Assembly (NCBI GenBank): GCA_014381035.1
Contig: JACMIS010000657.1
Coordinates: 1-6,202 of the forward strand
Length of the DNA: 6,202 nucleotides
Reading direction: 5' to 3'
Origin: Armatimonadota bacterium
Lineage (GTDB): Bacteria > Armatimonadota > Armatimonadia > Armatimonadales > Armatimonadaceae
Both the position numbers and the translations under genes were made by a program. Below are positions 1-6,202 of this stretch, in pieces; within the stretch, counting starts at the first letter, position 1; the number at the start of each line of letters is the position of its first letter. Under the pieces are notes generated by a model. That model was given only the letters and a program-made list of their open reading frames with translations, did not search any database and was not told the origin of the DNA.

Positions 1-15
1 CAGCACTCCGTGCTG
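1..15. repeat. Perfect short palindrome at the window edge
   Basis: CAGCAC and GTGCTG form a 6-bp perfect stem around a TCC loop. No T-run follows on either strand within the window, so it does not read as an intrinsic terminator. The ACTCCGT core (stem bases plus the TCC loop) also sits at the centre of the lptD palindrome at 4340-4358. A GCGGATT string and a CTAAC string follow at 30-36 and 54-58. Both also occur, next to another palindrome, in the spacer at 5600-5637. It may be one end of a dispersed repeat that begins outside the window. That relationship is an inference. Confidence 0.4.
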
Positions 16-80
16 AAGCCAGAAACGGCGGATTCGCGGGAAAACAGCAAGGGCTAACTCGAATCGCGCGAAACCTATCG

Positions 81-86
81 TAGAAT
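81..86 (+). promoter_or_regulatory. Weak candidate -10 box for the SUI1-family gene
   Basis: TAGAAT matches the sigma-70 -10 consensus at five of six positions and lies 74 bp before the chosen ATG at 160. The bases at the matching -35 distance (about 57-63) do not resemble TTGACA, so the case rests on the -10 alone. Bases 1-159 contain no convincing coding sequence. If the gene has its own promoter it must lie here or to the left of the window. Confidence 0.2.
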
Positions 87-159
87 CAGCACCGCAGGTG
101 AAACCGATCCAACGATGCGTTGGCGCCGTCCGCGAAGGACAAAAGAAAGAACGGATAGA

Positions 160-534
160 ATGAAAGTTGAGATGCGTAACAAATCAGGGAATGGCGGGTT
201 GGTGTATTCTACCGATCACGGGAAAATGTGTCCTATGTGTTGTCGCCCCATGCTGGAGTGTGTTTGTAAACAGCAGAACTCGGCGGCATCTCGGGACGGG
301 ATCGTGCGTGTCGGGCGGGAAACCAAAGGGCGGAAGGGGAGCGGGGTGACGACCGTTACTGGCTTGCCCATGAACGACGCGCAGCTTGCCGAACTCTGTA
401 CCGGGTTGAAAAAGCGGTGCGGCTCGGGCGGCACCGTCAAGGACGGCGTCATCGAGATCCAGGGCGATCACCGCGACAGTCTGGTCGAAGAGCTGACGAA
501 AAAAGGCTACACCGTCAAGCGCGTAGGGGGGTGA
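160..534 (+). CDS. yciH: SUI1/eIF1-like translation factor, YciH family
   Basis: A 124-aa homologue of bacterial YciH, the small relatives of eukaryotic eIF1 (SUI1). The family is thought to bind the ribosome and influence initiation fidelity, and its bacterial role is incompletely defined. The N-terminus carries the family string GLVYSTDHGK (about residues 13-22). A cysteine cluster follows (C24, C27, C28, C34, C36), which may bind zinc. The SUI1 fold spans about residues 45-124, with the hallmarks GRKGSGVTTVTGL, LKKRCGSGGTVKDGVIEIQGD and the C-terminal VKRVGG. The ATG at 160 is preferred because a purine-rich stretch lies just upstream and the family match begins shortly after it. The ATG at 115 would add 15 Arg-rich residues unlike the family, and the ATG at 172 is possible. 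The gene is convergent with the lpt block and has no co-directional neighbour in view. E. coli YciH is slightly shorter and, from memory, lacks the cysteine cluster. Confidence 0.9.
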   Translation: MKVEMRNKSGNGGLVYSTDHGKMCPMCCRPMLECVCKQQNSAASRDGIVRVGRETKGRKGSGVTTVTGLPMNDAQLAELCTGLKKRCGSGGTVKDGVIEIQGDHRDSLVEELTKKGYTVKRVGG

Positions 535-557
535 AAAACCGGTTGCGTTTACCGGCT
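534..557 (-). terminator. Intrinsic terminator of the leftward lpt-TPR transcript
   Basis: Read on the minus strand, CCGGT (555-551) pairs with ACCGG (543-539) around a 7-nt loop and is followed at once by five T (538-534). An A-T pair and a G-T wobble can extend the stem into the T-run. The TAA stop of the TPR gene (551-549) starts in the stem and runs into the loop, so the hairpin begins inside the coding end. The T-run overlaps the last base of the yciH stop codon on the other strand. In the rightward direction the hairpin has no T-run, so it should act on the leftward transcript only. Confidence 0.6.
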
Positions 558-1832
558 GTTCGCGGATAGGCGTACTGGTTCCGAGTCTGTGGCATCGTTC
601 GCCCGCAGTCGCGCGAGTTGTGTCCGCGCCTCGTGCGTAAAAGCCGCTTCCTCAAACCCGGCGGCGATGACGCCTTCATATTCGGCACTGGCGAGGTCGA
701 ATTGCTCCATACGGGCGTAACTTGCGGCGAGACGCGCACGGAATTCACTCTGGGATAGGGATAGCTCGGGACTCCCGGCGATCAATTCTCTCCAAACGTC
801 AGCGGCTTTGGAGTAATCGTGCAGGGCAAAATAGGCGTTAGCGAGGTAACGATTCACCTCCGTGTCAAAGGATGATGCGGGGAGTTCGGCTAACGTTTGT
901 GCGATTCGGGAGCGTGCCTCGGTCTCTTTTCCTTGCGCCGCATTCAACCAGGCTCCCACCGCGTAGCAACACGGCGCAATGTCCATAGGGGCACTTACAG
1001 GGAGTTGTTCGTAGTATTCGCTTGCCGCCCCTGTCCTGCCCGCCTCTAAACAAATCTGCACCGAAAACAAAAGTGCCGCGACCTCCGCGACTTGGAGCGA
1101 TTTATTGAGTTCCTTCCGGAGCGTGCCGGTGGCGGGATCAGGTGAGCGTAACTGGTCCCGGAACTGTTTGAAACTTTCCGGGACCGGTTTTTGCAAGGCA
1201 ATCGCTTCGTCGTACCGTCCCATCAGGCGAAGAGTTTGAGCACGGTGCGATAATGTCAAATCGCGGTGGGTCGGGTCAGACACTTGTGCGGATCGGTCAA
1301 GCGCGGCAAGTGCTTCCGCAAAGTGCCCTTTATTCATCATCAACGCGGCGCGGGTGGAAAGCGTGGACGCCATCTCTGACGCGAACCCTCTGCCAACCGA
1401 ATGTGACTTATCCGGTGTGGGCACAGCCGCGATAGCACGTTCTTCCAACACATCGGCTTCTTCCCGCTTACCTTGCTGTCTTAAAAGACTTGCTACTTGT
1501 TGCATGGCAGCCATGCGCAACGGCGTGGACGGATTTAGCATACCGGTGTGGGCGTACTCCATGGCAGCATCGAAATCTCCCATTTTTTCCGAATATCGAG
1601 AGAGCGAGAGTAACATAACGCTCTGGTTGCCGAATATCCGCCCGATTATGGGTATCGTCGCCAAACGATAAAGTTTCTGGTTGATCCGGTAGGCTTCTTC
1701 GTATTCCCCTCTCATATCGAGCATAGACACTTTGTGCGATTCTTTGATAAACCAGAATAAAGGAATAAACGCAACGTAGGCGATTCCCATAGCCGTCGCG
1801 CCGATAAGGATAATCCAAAGAAGTCCGTTCAT
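549..1832 (-). CDS. Membrane-anchored TPR protein coupled to lptD
   Basis: A 427-aa protein of unrecognised specific family. Residues 4-28 form one hydrophobic segment with no charged residue before it. Basic residues follow directly (K30, K34, R41), which by the positive-inside rule favours a cytoplasmic body. The rest is helical with TPR-like pairs, clearest at about 69-98, 106-135, 155-185, 190-213, 325-355 and 364-395; their G-x-F/Y-x-x-A turns include GDFDAA, GHFAEALAAL and GRYDEAIAL. The stop of lptD and the ATG here share one base (TGATG), with GGGAGAGG seven bases before the ATG, so translation is probably coupled to lptD. The layout recalls LapB/YciM, which links LPS synthesis and transport, but there is no C-terminal rubredoxin: the only cysteines are C261, C288 and C289. 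The gene is visibly less GC-rich than lptD. TPR structure is confident; an LPS role is inferred from context. Confidence 0.85.
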   Translation of the reverse strand: MNGLLWIILIGATAMGIAYVAFIPLFWFIKESHKVSMLDMRGEYEEAYRINQKLYRLATIPIIGRIFGNQSVMLLSLSRYSEKMGDFDAAMEYAHTGMLNPSTPLRMAAMQQVASLLRQQGKREEADVLEERAIAAVPTPDKSHSVGRGFASEMASTLSTRAALMMNKGHFAEALAALDRSAQVSDPTHRDLTLSHRAQTLRLMGRYDEAIALQKPVPESFKQFRDQLRSPDPATGTLRKELNKSLQVAEVAALLFSVQICLEAGRTGAASEYYEQLPVSAPMDIAPCCYAVGAWLNAAQGKETEARSRIAQTLAELPASSFDTEVNRYLANAYFALHDYSKAADVWRELIAGSPELSLSQSEFRARLAASYARMEQFDLASAEYEGVIAAGFEEAAFTHEARTQLARLRANDATDSEPVRLSANSR

Positions 1833-4435
1833 CAGAACACCTCTCCCGTGCCGGTGTCGAGCGGGGTGCCGTACTGCCCGGTGTTGCTGAATACCGCGCC
1901 CGGCAATGCCTTCAGGCGGATGGTGAATGAGAAGCCTTGCTCGGTGCGGAAGCCGAACGGCTGGTTGACGTAGCGGAGCGTGATCTCGTAGTCGTGCAGG
2001 ATTCGGGTCAGGGCGAAACTGCGGTAGTCGAACTGCTTCGTGACACCGTTATAGCCCGCGAACGCCGTGAAGTTCGCCTTATCGCCGAAAAGCGGCGTTT
2101 CCAGCGAACTGGTGATCTGCGGGAACTTGCGGGTGCGCGGGTCGTAGCGCAAGCCGGAGTCGAACGCGAACCCGCCCGGTGCCCGTACCCGTACCCGGTT
2201 CGTCGCGTCCACGAGCACCCGGTTGTTGAGGTCGTACGTACTGGTGAACCGGGTCTGGAAGATCGGCGACGGGCGTAGCGCGAGTTGGGCGGAAAGGTTC
2301 TGCCACGGGTTGTTGCGCTGACCCTGCGTCAGTTCGGCACGGGCACGCTGGATGTCGTAGCCGGTCAGGAGTGAAAGACGCGTCCGGTAGGACTGGACAT
2401 TGAGCGACGTGCCGACGTTGTTGTTGGAGCCGATAGAATCGAGCCGGAAGTTGATCGGTGCGCCGCCATACGGACGCAGGTACGAATAGTTGAGGTTATA
2501 CGTGGTGTCACGTCCGATGCGTTGCACCAACTGCGGCGACGATTCCAGAACATACTGCGCGGCGTCGCCGCCCTCGTACAGGTATTGCCGCAAGCCGCCG
2601 TTCATCGTGAACGAGGTCGCGTTGCGCGGCGCGAGCGAGTACGTACGTGACCCGTCCACGTCGAACAGGGCGCGGCTGGTCGTGGTGCGTCCGGGATTTT
2701 CCACGAACCGCCCGAATCCGAGTGCGAAGTTGAGCGGCAGGTTTGTGAATCCCCCGCCGATCCGTTCGCCCGTGGTGCGAAGCGTGAACTCCGGCAACCG
2801 CTCCGTACCGGAAAAAAAACTGCCGCCACCCGACGTTCCGCGTAACCGCGACGCGAACGAGCGGTTCGCTTGCAGGTCCAGATCGAAAATCCCGACGCGC
2901 CCCGATGCGGTCAGGTCGCCGTTCTGCTCGGTGCGTCCCGATATCGTGGACGTACTGAGCGAGGTGAACGCACTGTTCTGATCCGAGCCGTTGAAGCGGG
3001 CGCGGACGCGGAAGTTCTGCCCGAACCGTTGCTCCTGCGTGATCGTGTACTGCGAGTTTTGTGAGGTGCTATTTTGCAGGTTGCTTTTGCCCAGATTGTA
3101 CGTGACCGTGGTACTGCTCGGCCCGACAAAGCGGGTCGCGGAAATCGTGCTGTTCTGCGTCTGCGAGTTTTCCGACGCCGCGAAGTAGGAGTTGTTCTGG
3201 AAGTCGGACGTGACGGAAAAATCCACCTCGCCGACGCGTTGCAGGTGCGACAGCCGCCCGTTGGTGTTGGTGACATTGCGATTACGGTCGTTCAGCCCGT
3301 AAAAAACGAACGTACCCGCCGCGACATCGGCGAACCGGTACGCCTGGTCTACCCCCAGCCCGACCCCTTTTTTCTCCAGCAGGTCCACGCGAAACAATCC
3401 CGGATAATCGGGGCGTCCCAGACCCGGCAAAAACTGCGTCAGGGCATAACCGAACGCGGCTTTGACGAAATAACCTTCCTCCTGGGTACGTCCGACCTGC
3501 GGCGTAAACGACGTGCGGATGTCGTCGCGAATCGGGAGCGTGAAATACTTGACGGTGAAGATGCGGTTGTTGTATTGATAGAACGACGTGTTGCGCAAAA
3601 TGATGCGGTCATTGGGAATCACCTGCGCCCGTGCGAACGAAAACCGGTAATGCGGTAGGGGGAAATCACAGGTGGTCAATCGCCCGTTGGTCGCGACGAT
3701 GACCCGCCCGGTACGCGTGATCGTTTCGCCTTCCAGATAAAGCGGTTCCTGCAGGTTCGGTCCGACTAAATCGGGCGGGATGATCGTTCGCGCTTGCCGC
3801 GCCGTGAAGTCGCGGGTATCGGTATTGAGCGCGACATAATCGGCGTAAACGGTCTGTCGTGCGGTTTCGAGTCGCGCCCGCCCTTCCAGTGTCACGATGT
3901 TGGTCTTGCGGTCAATCGTCGCCCGGTCGGCGTAGGCGCGGTAGCCGTTGTACCGGATGACAACGTCGCCCTCCGCGATAAACAGGTCGGGATTGCCACG
4001 CTCGGTACGCAACCCTTTGACAGCGTCCACGTACACCTTTCCGCGCTCATCCTCGGGGAATGGAAACGTATCGTCTACCGGGATTGACTCCGGACGCGCC
4101 AGACTCGGCGGTGCTCCCAGTGCCTGCGACGGCGGCAGCACGACGACCCCGCCGGTTCTGGGGTCGCGGGGCGCGTCTAAAAGCGTCCCCGGTGTCGTCG
4201 GGGAACCGTCCGTCGTCGCCCCCCCCGCCCCCGATTCCGGGGGAGCCGGCGTTGGGGAAGGGGAGGGAGTTGTGGGGGTGTTGGGCGACGATGGAACAGG
4301 GGGTTCCTGCGTGACGGCAAGCCTTTGAACGTCTAACTCGCGGAAACGGAGTTTCCGCTGTTCCCCCGGAATCGGGGACGGGGGGGCTTCCGGGACTTTC
4401 ACGGCGACAACTACCACCACGGGCAAAACCGGCAT
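1832..4435 (-). CDS. lptD: LptD/OstA-family outer-membrane LPS-assembly barrel
   Basis: An 867-aa protein expected to form the outer-membrane exit of the Lpt pathway. Residues 1-12 are a short Val-rich hydrophobic stretch. Residues about 42-130 are a Pro/Ser/Thr/Gly-rich linker. Residues about 135-215 are an OstA/LptA-like beta-jellyroll (FIAEGDVVIRYNGYRAYADRA, then LEGRARLET and YADYVALNTDT). A transition with TTCDFPLPHYRFSFA surrounds C256. From about 270 to the end are alternating beta-strands rich in Asn, Thr, Arg and aromatics, typical of a large barrel. The last strand is probably GFSFTIRLKAL. A tail of about 24 residues follows and ends in Phe. Oddities: a single cysteine, a weak signal peptide, and palindromic repeats in the 5' coding DNA. 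The start is set by AGGAG five bases upstream and by position 2 bp after the permease stop. E. coli LptD is 784 aa. The family call is firm; the substrate (LPS or another lipid) is not visible here. Confidence 0.88.
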   Translation of the reverse strand: MPVLPVVVVVAVKVPEAPPSPIPGEQRKLRFRELDVQRLAVTQEPPVPSSPNTPTTPSPSPTPAPPESGAGGATTDGSPTTPGTLLDAPRDPRTGGVVVLPPSQALGAPPSLARPESIPVDDTFPFPEDERGKVYVDAVKGLRTERGNPDLFIAEGDVVIRYNGYRAYADRATIDRKTNIVTLEGRARLETARQTVYADYVALNTDTRDFTARQARTIIPPDLVGPNLQEPLYLEGETITRTGRVIVATNGRLTTCDFPLPHYRFSFARAQVIPNDRIILRNTSFYQYNNRIFTVKYFTLPIRDDIRTSFTPQVGRTQEEGYFVKAAFGYALTQFLPGLGRPDYPGLFRVDLLEKKGVGLGVDQAYRFADVAAGTFVFYGLNDRNRNVTNTNGRLSHLQRVGEVDFSVTSDFQNNSYFAASENSQTQNSTISATRFVGPSSTTVTYNLGKSNLQNSTSQNSQYTITQEQRFGQNFRVRARFNGSDQNSAFTSLSTSTISGRTEQNGDLTASGRVGIFDLDLQANRSFASRLRGTSGGGSFFSGTERLPEFTLRTTGERIGGGFTNLPLNFALGFGRFVENPGRTTTSRALFDVDGSRTYSLAPRNATSFTMNGGLRQYLYEGGDAAQYVLESSPQLVQRIGRDTTYNLNYSYLRPYGGAPINFRLDSIGSNNNVGTSLNVQSYRTRLSLLTGYDIQRARAELTQGQRNNPWQNLSAQLALRPSPIFQTRFTSTYDLNNRVLVDATNRVRVRAPGGFAFDSGLRYDPRTRKFPQITSSLETPLFGDKANFTAFAGYNGVTKQFDYRSFALTRILHDYEITLRYVNQPFGFRTEQGFSFTIRLKALPGAVFSNTGQYGTPLDTGTGEVF
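4219..4226. repeat. C8 homopolymer in the lptD linker
   Basis: Eight C in a row on the plus strand (eight G in the lptD coding strand), followed by G and five more C. It encodes Gly-rich residues about 70-72 of LptD. Runs of this length in coding DNA can slip during replication. A one-base change here would cut off the OstA domain and the whole barrel. Nothing in one sequence shows whether it varies. Confidence 0.8.
4254..4285 (+). other. G-quadruplex-type tract on the lptD template strand
   Basis: Five G-runs of 3-5 bases (4254-4257, 4260-4263, 4265-4267, 4274-4278, 4283-4285) are separated by loops of 2, 1, 6 and 4 bases, which fits the usual G3+N1-7 pattern. The runs are on the plus strand, the template strand for lptD, so the mRNA is C-rich here. 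The coding strand specifies the Pro/Thr/Ser linker (residues about 50-61). A quadruplex would affect DNA replication or RNA polymerase passage and would not form in the mRNA. Confidence 0.55.
4324..4358 (-). repeat. Palindrome plus GTTAGAC box inside lptD
   Basis: On the minus strand, GCGGAAAC and GTTTCCGC form a perfect 8-bp stem around TCC (4358-4340). After GA comes GTTAGACGTTCAAA (4337-4324). This box matches GTTAGACATACAAA at 5601-5614 of the hemB-permease spacer at 12 of 14 positions, in the opposite orientation. Together with the GC-rich arm at 4362-4377 it looks like a modular palindromic element, translated here as about residues 20-38 of LptD. Confidence 0.5.
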
Positions 4436-4437
4436 GC

Positions 4438-5544
4438 CTACTCCTGCACCCGCAATAGCCACGCCCCCAGACAGGTGAACAGGATCGGCGTCGAAAGCGC
4501 GGCGAACAGCGGCGGCACGTATCCGCCGAGTCCGACGCCTTTCATCAGCAGAAGCGTGTTCCAACTGACGAAAACGACGACAATGCTCAGCAAGACGCCG
4601 GTGAACGCGCCCGTGCGGGCGAACCGGAGCGAAAGGGGCGGCGAACAGAGCGCGAAAACGAAGCACATCAGCGGGAGCGTAAATTTGAAGTAGCGATTCA
4701 CCTCTAATTTGCGGGCGTCAATAAATCGCTTCTGACGACGGGCTTCTTTCTCCAGTCGTGTCAGGTCGGCAAATGTCTGCTGATCCATCGCCCAGTCGGT
4801 CGGCGGATTATAAACATTGGAAAAATCAATCGGGAGACTCACGGTTTCTTCGCCCCGCCCGAACACGAGCGGCGAACCGTCCGCATTGAACCGATAGGTC
4901 CGCGTGTTCGACAGATACCAGACACCGTTCTCGTATTCGGCGGTGTCGGCGAGTTGGAGCGTCGCGAACTCGCCATCGTTCTGCCCCTCGAATCGGTTCG
5001 GGTTATACAGGATGACGAGTTTATTGAACCGGAACCGTTTGCCCTGAACAACCTGTTGGGCGGTGTTGAACGAAATAAAGTAATCGTCTATCGCGAACGA
5101 ACGCCCCGTTTTTACCGGGTCTTTGGGCAGATTTTTCAGGATCGCTTCAACATTGAGTTGCTCCTTGAACGACCACGGCACCACCTTTTCGCTGATGTAG
5201 AAGTTTCCGGCGGAAACGAACGCGCCGAAGAGTAAAATCGGAACAAACGTGCGCCAGAGCGGCTGTCCTGCGGCGCGGAGCGTGGTCATCTCACCGTCCC
5301 GCGCCATCCGATTCACGGCGAGTGACGTGGAAAGCGCGACGCTGACCGGGAGCGACATGGTCAGTACCTTCGGTATCGAGAAGAGTAACATCCGCGCCAC
5401 AAAATCGAGGGGCCACTTTTCCTGTAGTAGCTGGTCCAGTTTTTCGTACAGAACGCTACCGACAAGCATCATCAACACGGCAAAGGTGCTGATAAAGAAC
5501 GGAAGCAGGAGTTCGCTTAAAATGTATCGGTCGGATAGGCGCAT
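4438..5544 (-). CDS. LptF/LptG-family LPS export permease (YjgP/YjgQ)
   Basis: A 368-aa inner-membrane permease of the LptB2FG exporter, which takes LPS from the outer leaflet of the inner membrane using ATP hydrolysed by LptB. It shows the family topology. There are three N-terminal membrane segments (about 12-33, 52-75, 98-118), a periplasmic beta-rich domain (about 120-280) and three C-terminal segments (about 286-304, 312-333, 341-364). NRMARDGEMTTLRAAG (78-93) is the conserved cytoplasmic coupling-helix region that contacts LptB. EVNRYFKFTLPLMCFVFAL is the typical entry to segment 4. The N-terminus MRLSDRYILSELLLPF fits the family start, so ATG at 5544 is used although no strong Shine-Dalgarno site precedes it. 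Whether it is LptF or LptG cannot be told from this sequence. No second permease, LptB, LptC or separate LptA is in the window, so a partner must lie elsewhere or the protein pairs with itself. Confidence 0.93.
   Translation of the reverse strand: MRLSDRYILSELLLPFFISTFAVLMMLVGSVLYEKLDQLLQEKWPLDFVARMLLFSIPKVLTMSLPVSVALSTSLAVNRMARDGEMTTLRAAGQPLWRTFVPILLFGAFVSAGNFYISEKVVPWSFKEQLNVEAILKNLPKDPVKTGRSFAIDDYFISFNTAQQVVQGKRFRFNKLVILYNPNRFEGQNDGEFATLQLADTAEYENGVWYLSNTRTYRFNADGSPLVFGRGEETVSLPIDFSNVYNPPTDWAMDQQTFADLTRLEKEARRQKRFIDARKLEVNRYFKFTLPLMCFVFALCSPPLSLRFARTGAFTGVLLSIVVVFVSWNTLLLMKGVGLGGYVPPLFAALSTPILFTCLGAWLLRVQE
4441..4445 (-). promoter_or_regulatory. Shine-Dalgarno site that fixes the lptD start
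   Basis: The minus strand reads AGGAG, then TAGGC, then ATG. The site lies in the last codons of the permease gene, and the TAG stop of that gene (4440-4438) falls in the 5-base spacer. This supports ATG at 4435 over the longer in-frame reading that would begin at 4666 inside the permease gene. Confidence 0.7.
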
Positions 5545-5565
5545 AGCGGAGTTCTGGTCACGGCA

Positions 5566-5670
5566 CCGGGGTCAATGGGATAGTGATCCCCGGCTATATT
5601 GTTAGACATACAAATCCGCAGACCGCTTCAGCGGTCTTGAGAAGCGTAGCCGGGAAATTTATGCCCCGGC
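5566..5670. repeat. Nested palindromes in the hemB-permease spacer
   Basis: The 136-bp spacer holds four pairings. CCGGGG (5566-5571) pairs with CCCCGG (5588-5593), helped by TCA/TGA next to it. AGACCGC (5620-5626) pairs with GCGGTCT (5631-5637) around TTCA. CCCGGCTA (5589-5596) pairs with TAGCCGGG (5647-5654), enclosing the previous hairpin. GCCGGG (5649-5654) pairs with CCCGGC (5665-5670). Several share bases, so alternative folds compete. No T-run follows any stem on the minus strand, so hemB read-through into the lpt genes is possible. The box GTTAGACATACAAA (5601-5614) recurs in lptD. I read this as a dispersed palindromic repeat; a structured leader RNA is the alternative. Confidence 0.55.
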
Positions 5671-5680
5671 GGCGAAACGA

Positions 5681-6202
<522 letters not shown>

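Larger units (their letters stand above)
4229..4377. repeat. 16-bp perfect inverted repeat inside lptD
   Basis: CCCCGATTCCGGGGGA (4229-4244) and TCCCCCGGAATCGGGG (4362-4377) are exact reverse complements, separated by 117 bp. Each copy can also fold on itself (CCCCG/CGGGG around a 4-nt loop). In LptD they encode PPESGA (near residues 65-70) and SPIPGE (residues 20-25). Different frames are used because the copies are inverted, so the likeness is at DNA level and not in the peptide. Confidence 0.7.

Noticed and set aside
115..159. Upstream ATG for the SUI1-family gene
   Set aside because: It has no Shine-Dalgarno site and would add 15 Arg-rich residues not seen in the family. ATG 160 fits better.
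2490..3658. Long plus-strand open frames opposite lptD
   Set aside because: Their peptides are Arg/Pro/Val-rich with no recognisable motif, and the opposite strand has a clear OstA-barrel protein. They are GC-driven shadows.
4436..4666. Longer in-frame reading that would start LptD at 4666, adding 77 residues
   Set aside because: The extra residues are Arg-rich, unlike a signal peptide, and overlap the well-supported permease gene by over 200 bp. ATG 4435 has AGGAG at good spacing.
5598..5637. Promoter for the permease gene in the hemB spacer
   Set aside because: AT-rich strings such as CAATAT are present on the minus strand, but no -35-like sequence lies at the right distance. The spacer is dominated by palindromes.

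Overview
The window comes from a diderm (Gram-negative-type) bacterium of moderately high GC. It carries an LPS-transport permease gene and an outer-membrane LptD/OstA-family barrel gene in tandem. The LptD is divergent from proteobacterial ones: it has a long Pro/Ser/Thr linker and only one cysteine. This suggests a deep-branching diderm lineage such as Armatimonadota, but that placement is an inference and is weakly held.

Layout, left to right. Bases 1-159 are non-coding, with a short palindrome at the very edge and at best a weak promoter. A SUI1/eIF1-like gene (yciH type) reads rightward at 160-534. It meets a leftward block tail to tail, with only 14 bp between the stop codons and an intrinsic terminator for the leftward transcripts in that gap. 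The leftward block, in transcription order, is: the 3' part of hemB (cut by the right edge of the window), a 136-bp spacer full of nested palindromes, an LptF/LptG-family permease, an LptD-like protein, and a membrane-anchored TPR protein. The last three are tightly packed: 2 bp separate the permease stop from the lptD start, and the lptD stop and TPR start share one base (TGATG). They are almost certainly one operon.

How the genes fit together. The permease would be the inner-membrane part of the Lpt machine that extracts lipopolysaccharide or a similar glycolipid. The LptD-like barrel would be its outer-membrane exit, and its OstA-like N-terminal domain would receive the lipid from a periplasmic bridge. 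The translationally coupled TPR protein has the outline of the LPS regulator LapB/YciM (one N-terminal membrane segment, then TPRs) but lacks its rubredoxin domain. It may be an undescribed partner of this Lpt system. hemB (porphobilinogen synthase) is upstream housekeeping context.

The most unusual signal is at DNA level. The 5' coding part of lptD (about 4219-4378) contains perfect palindromes, a 16-bp inverted repeat, a G-quadruplex-type tract and a C8 run. A box there, GTTAGACGTTCAAA, is nearly repeated (12 of 14 bases) inside the palindrome-rich hemB-permease spacer. This looks like a dispersed palindromic repeat that has invaded a coding region and is now translated as part of the LptD N-terminus.
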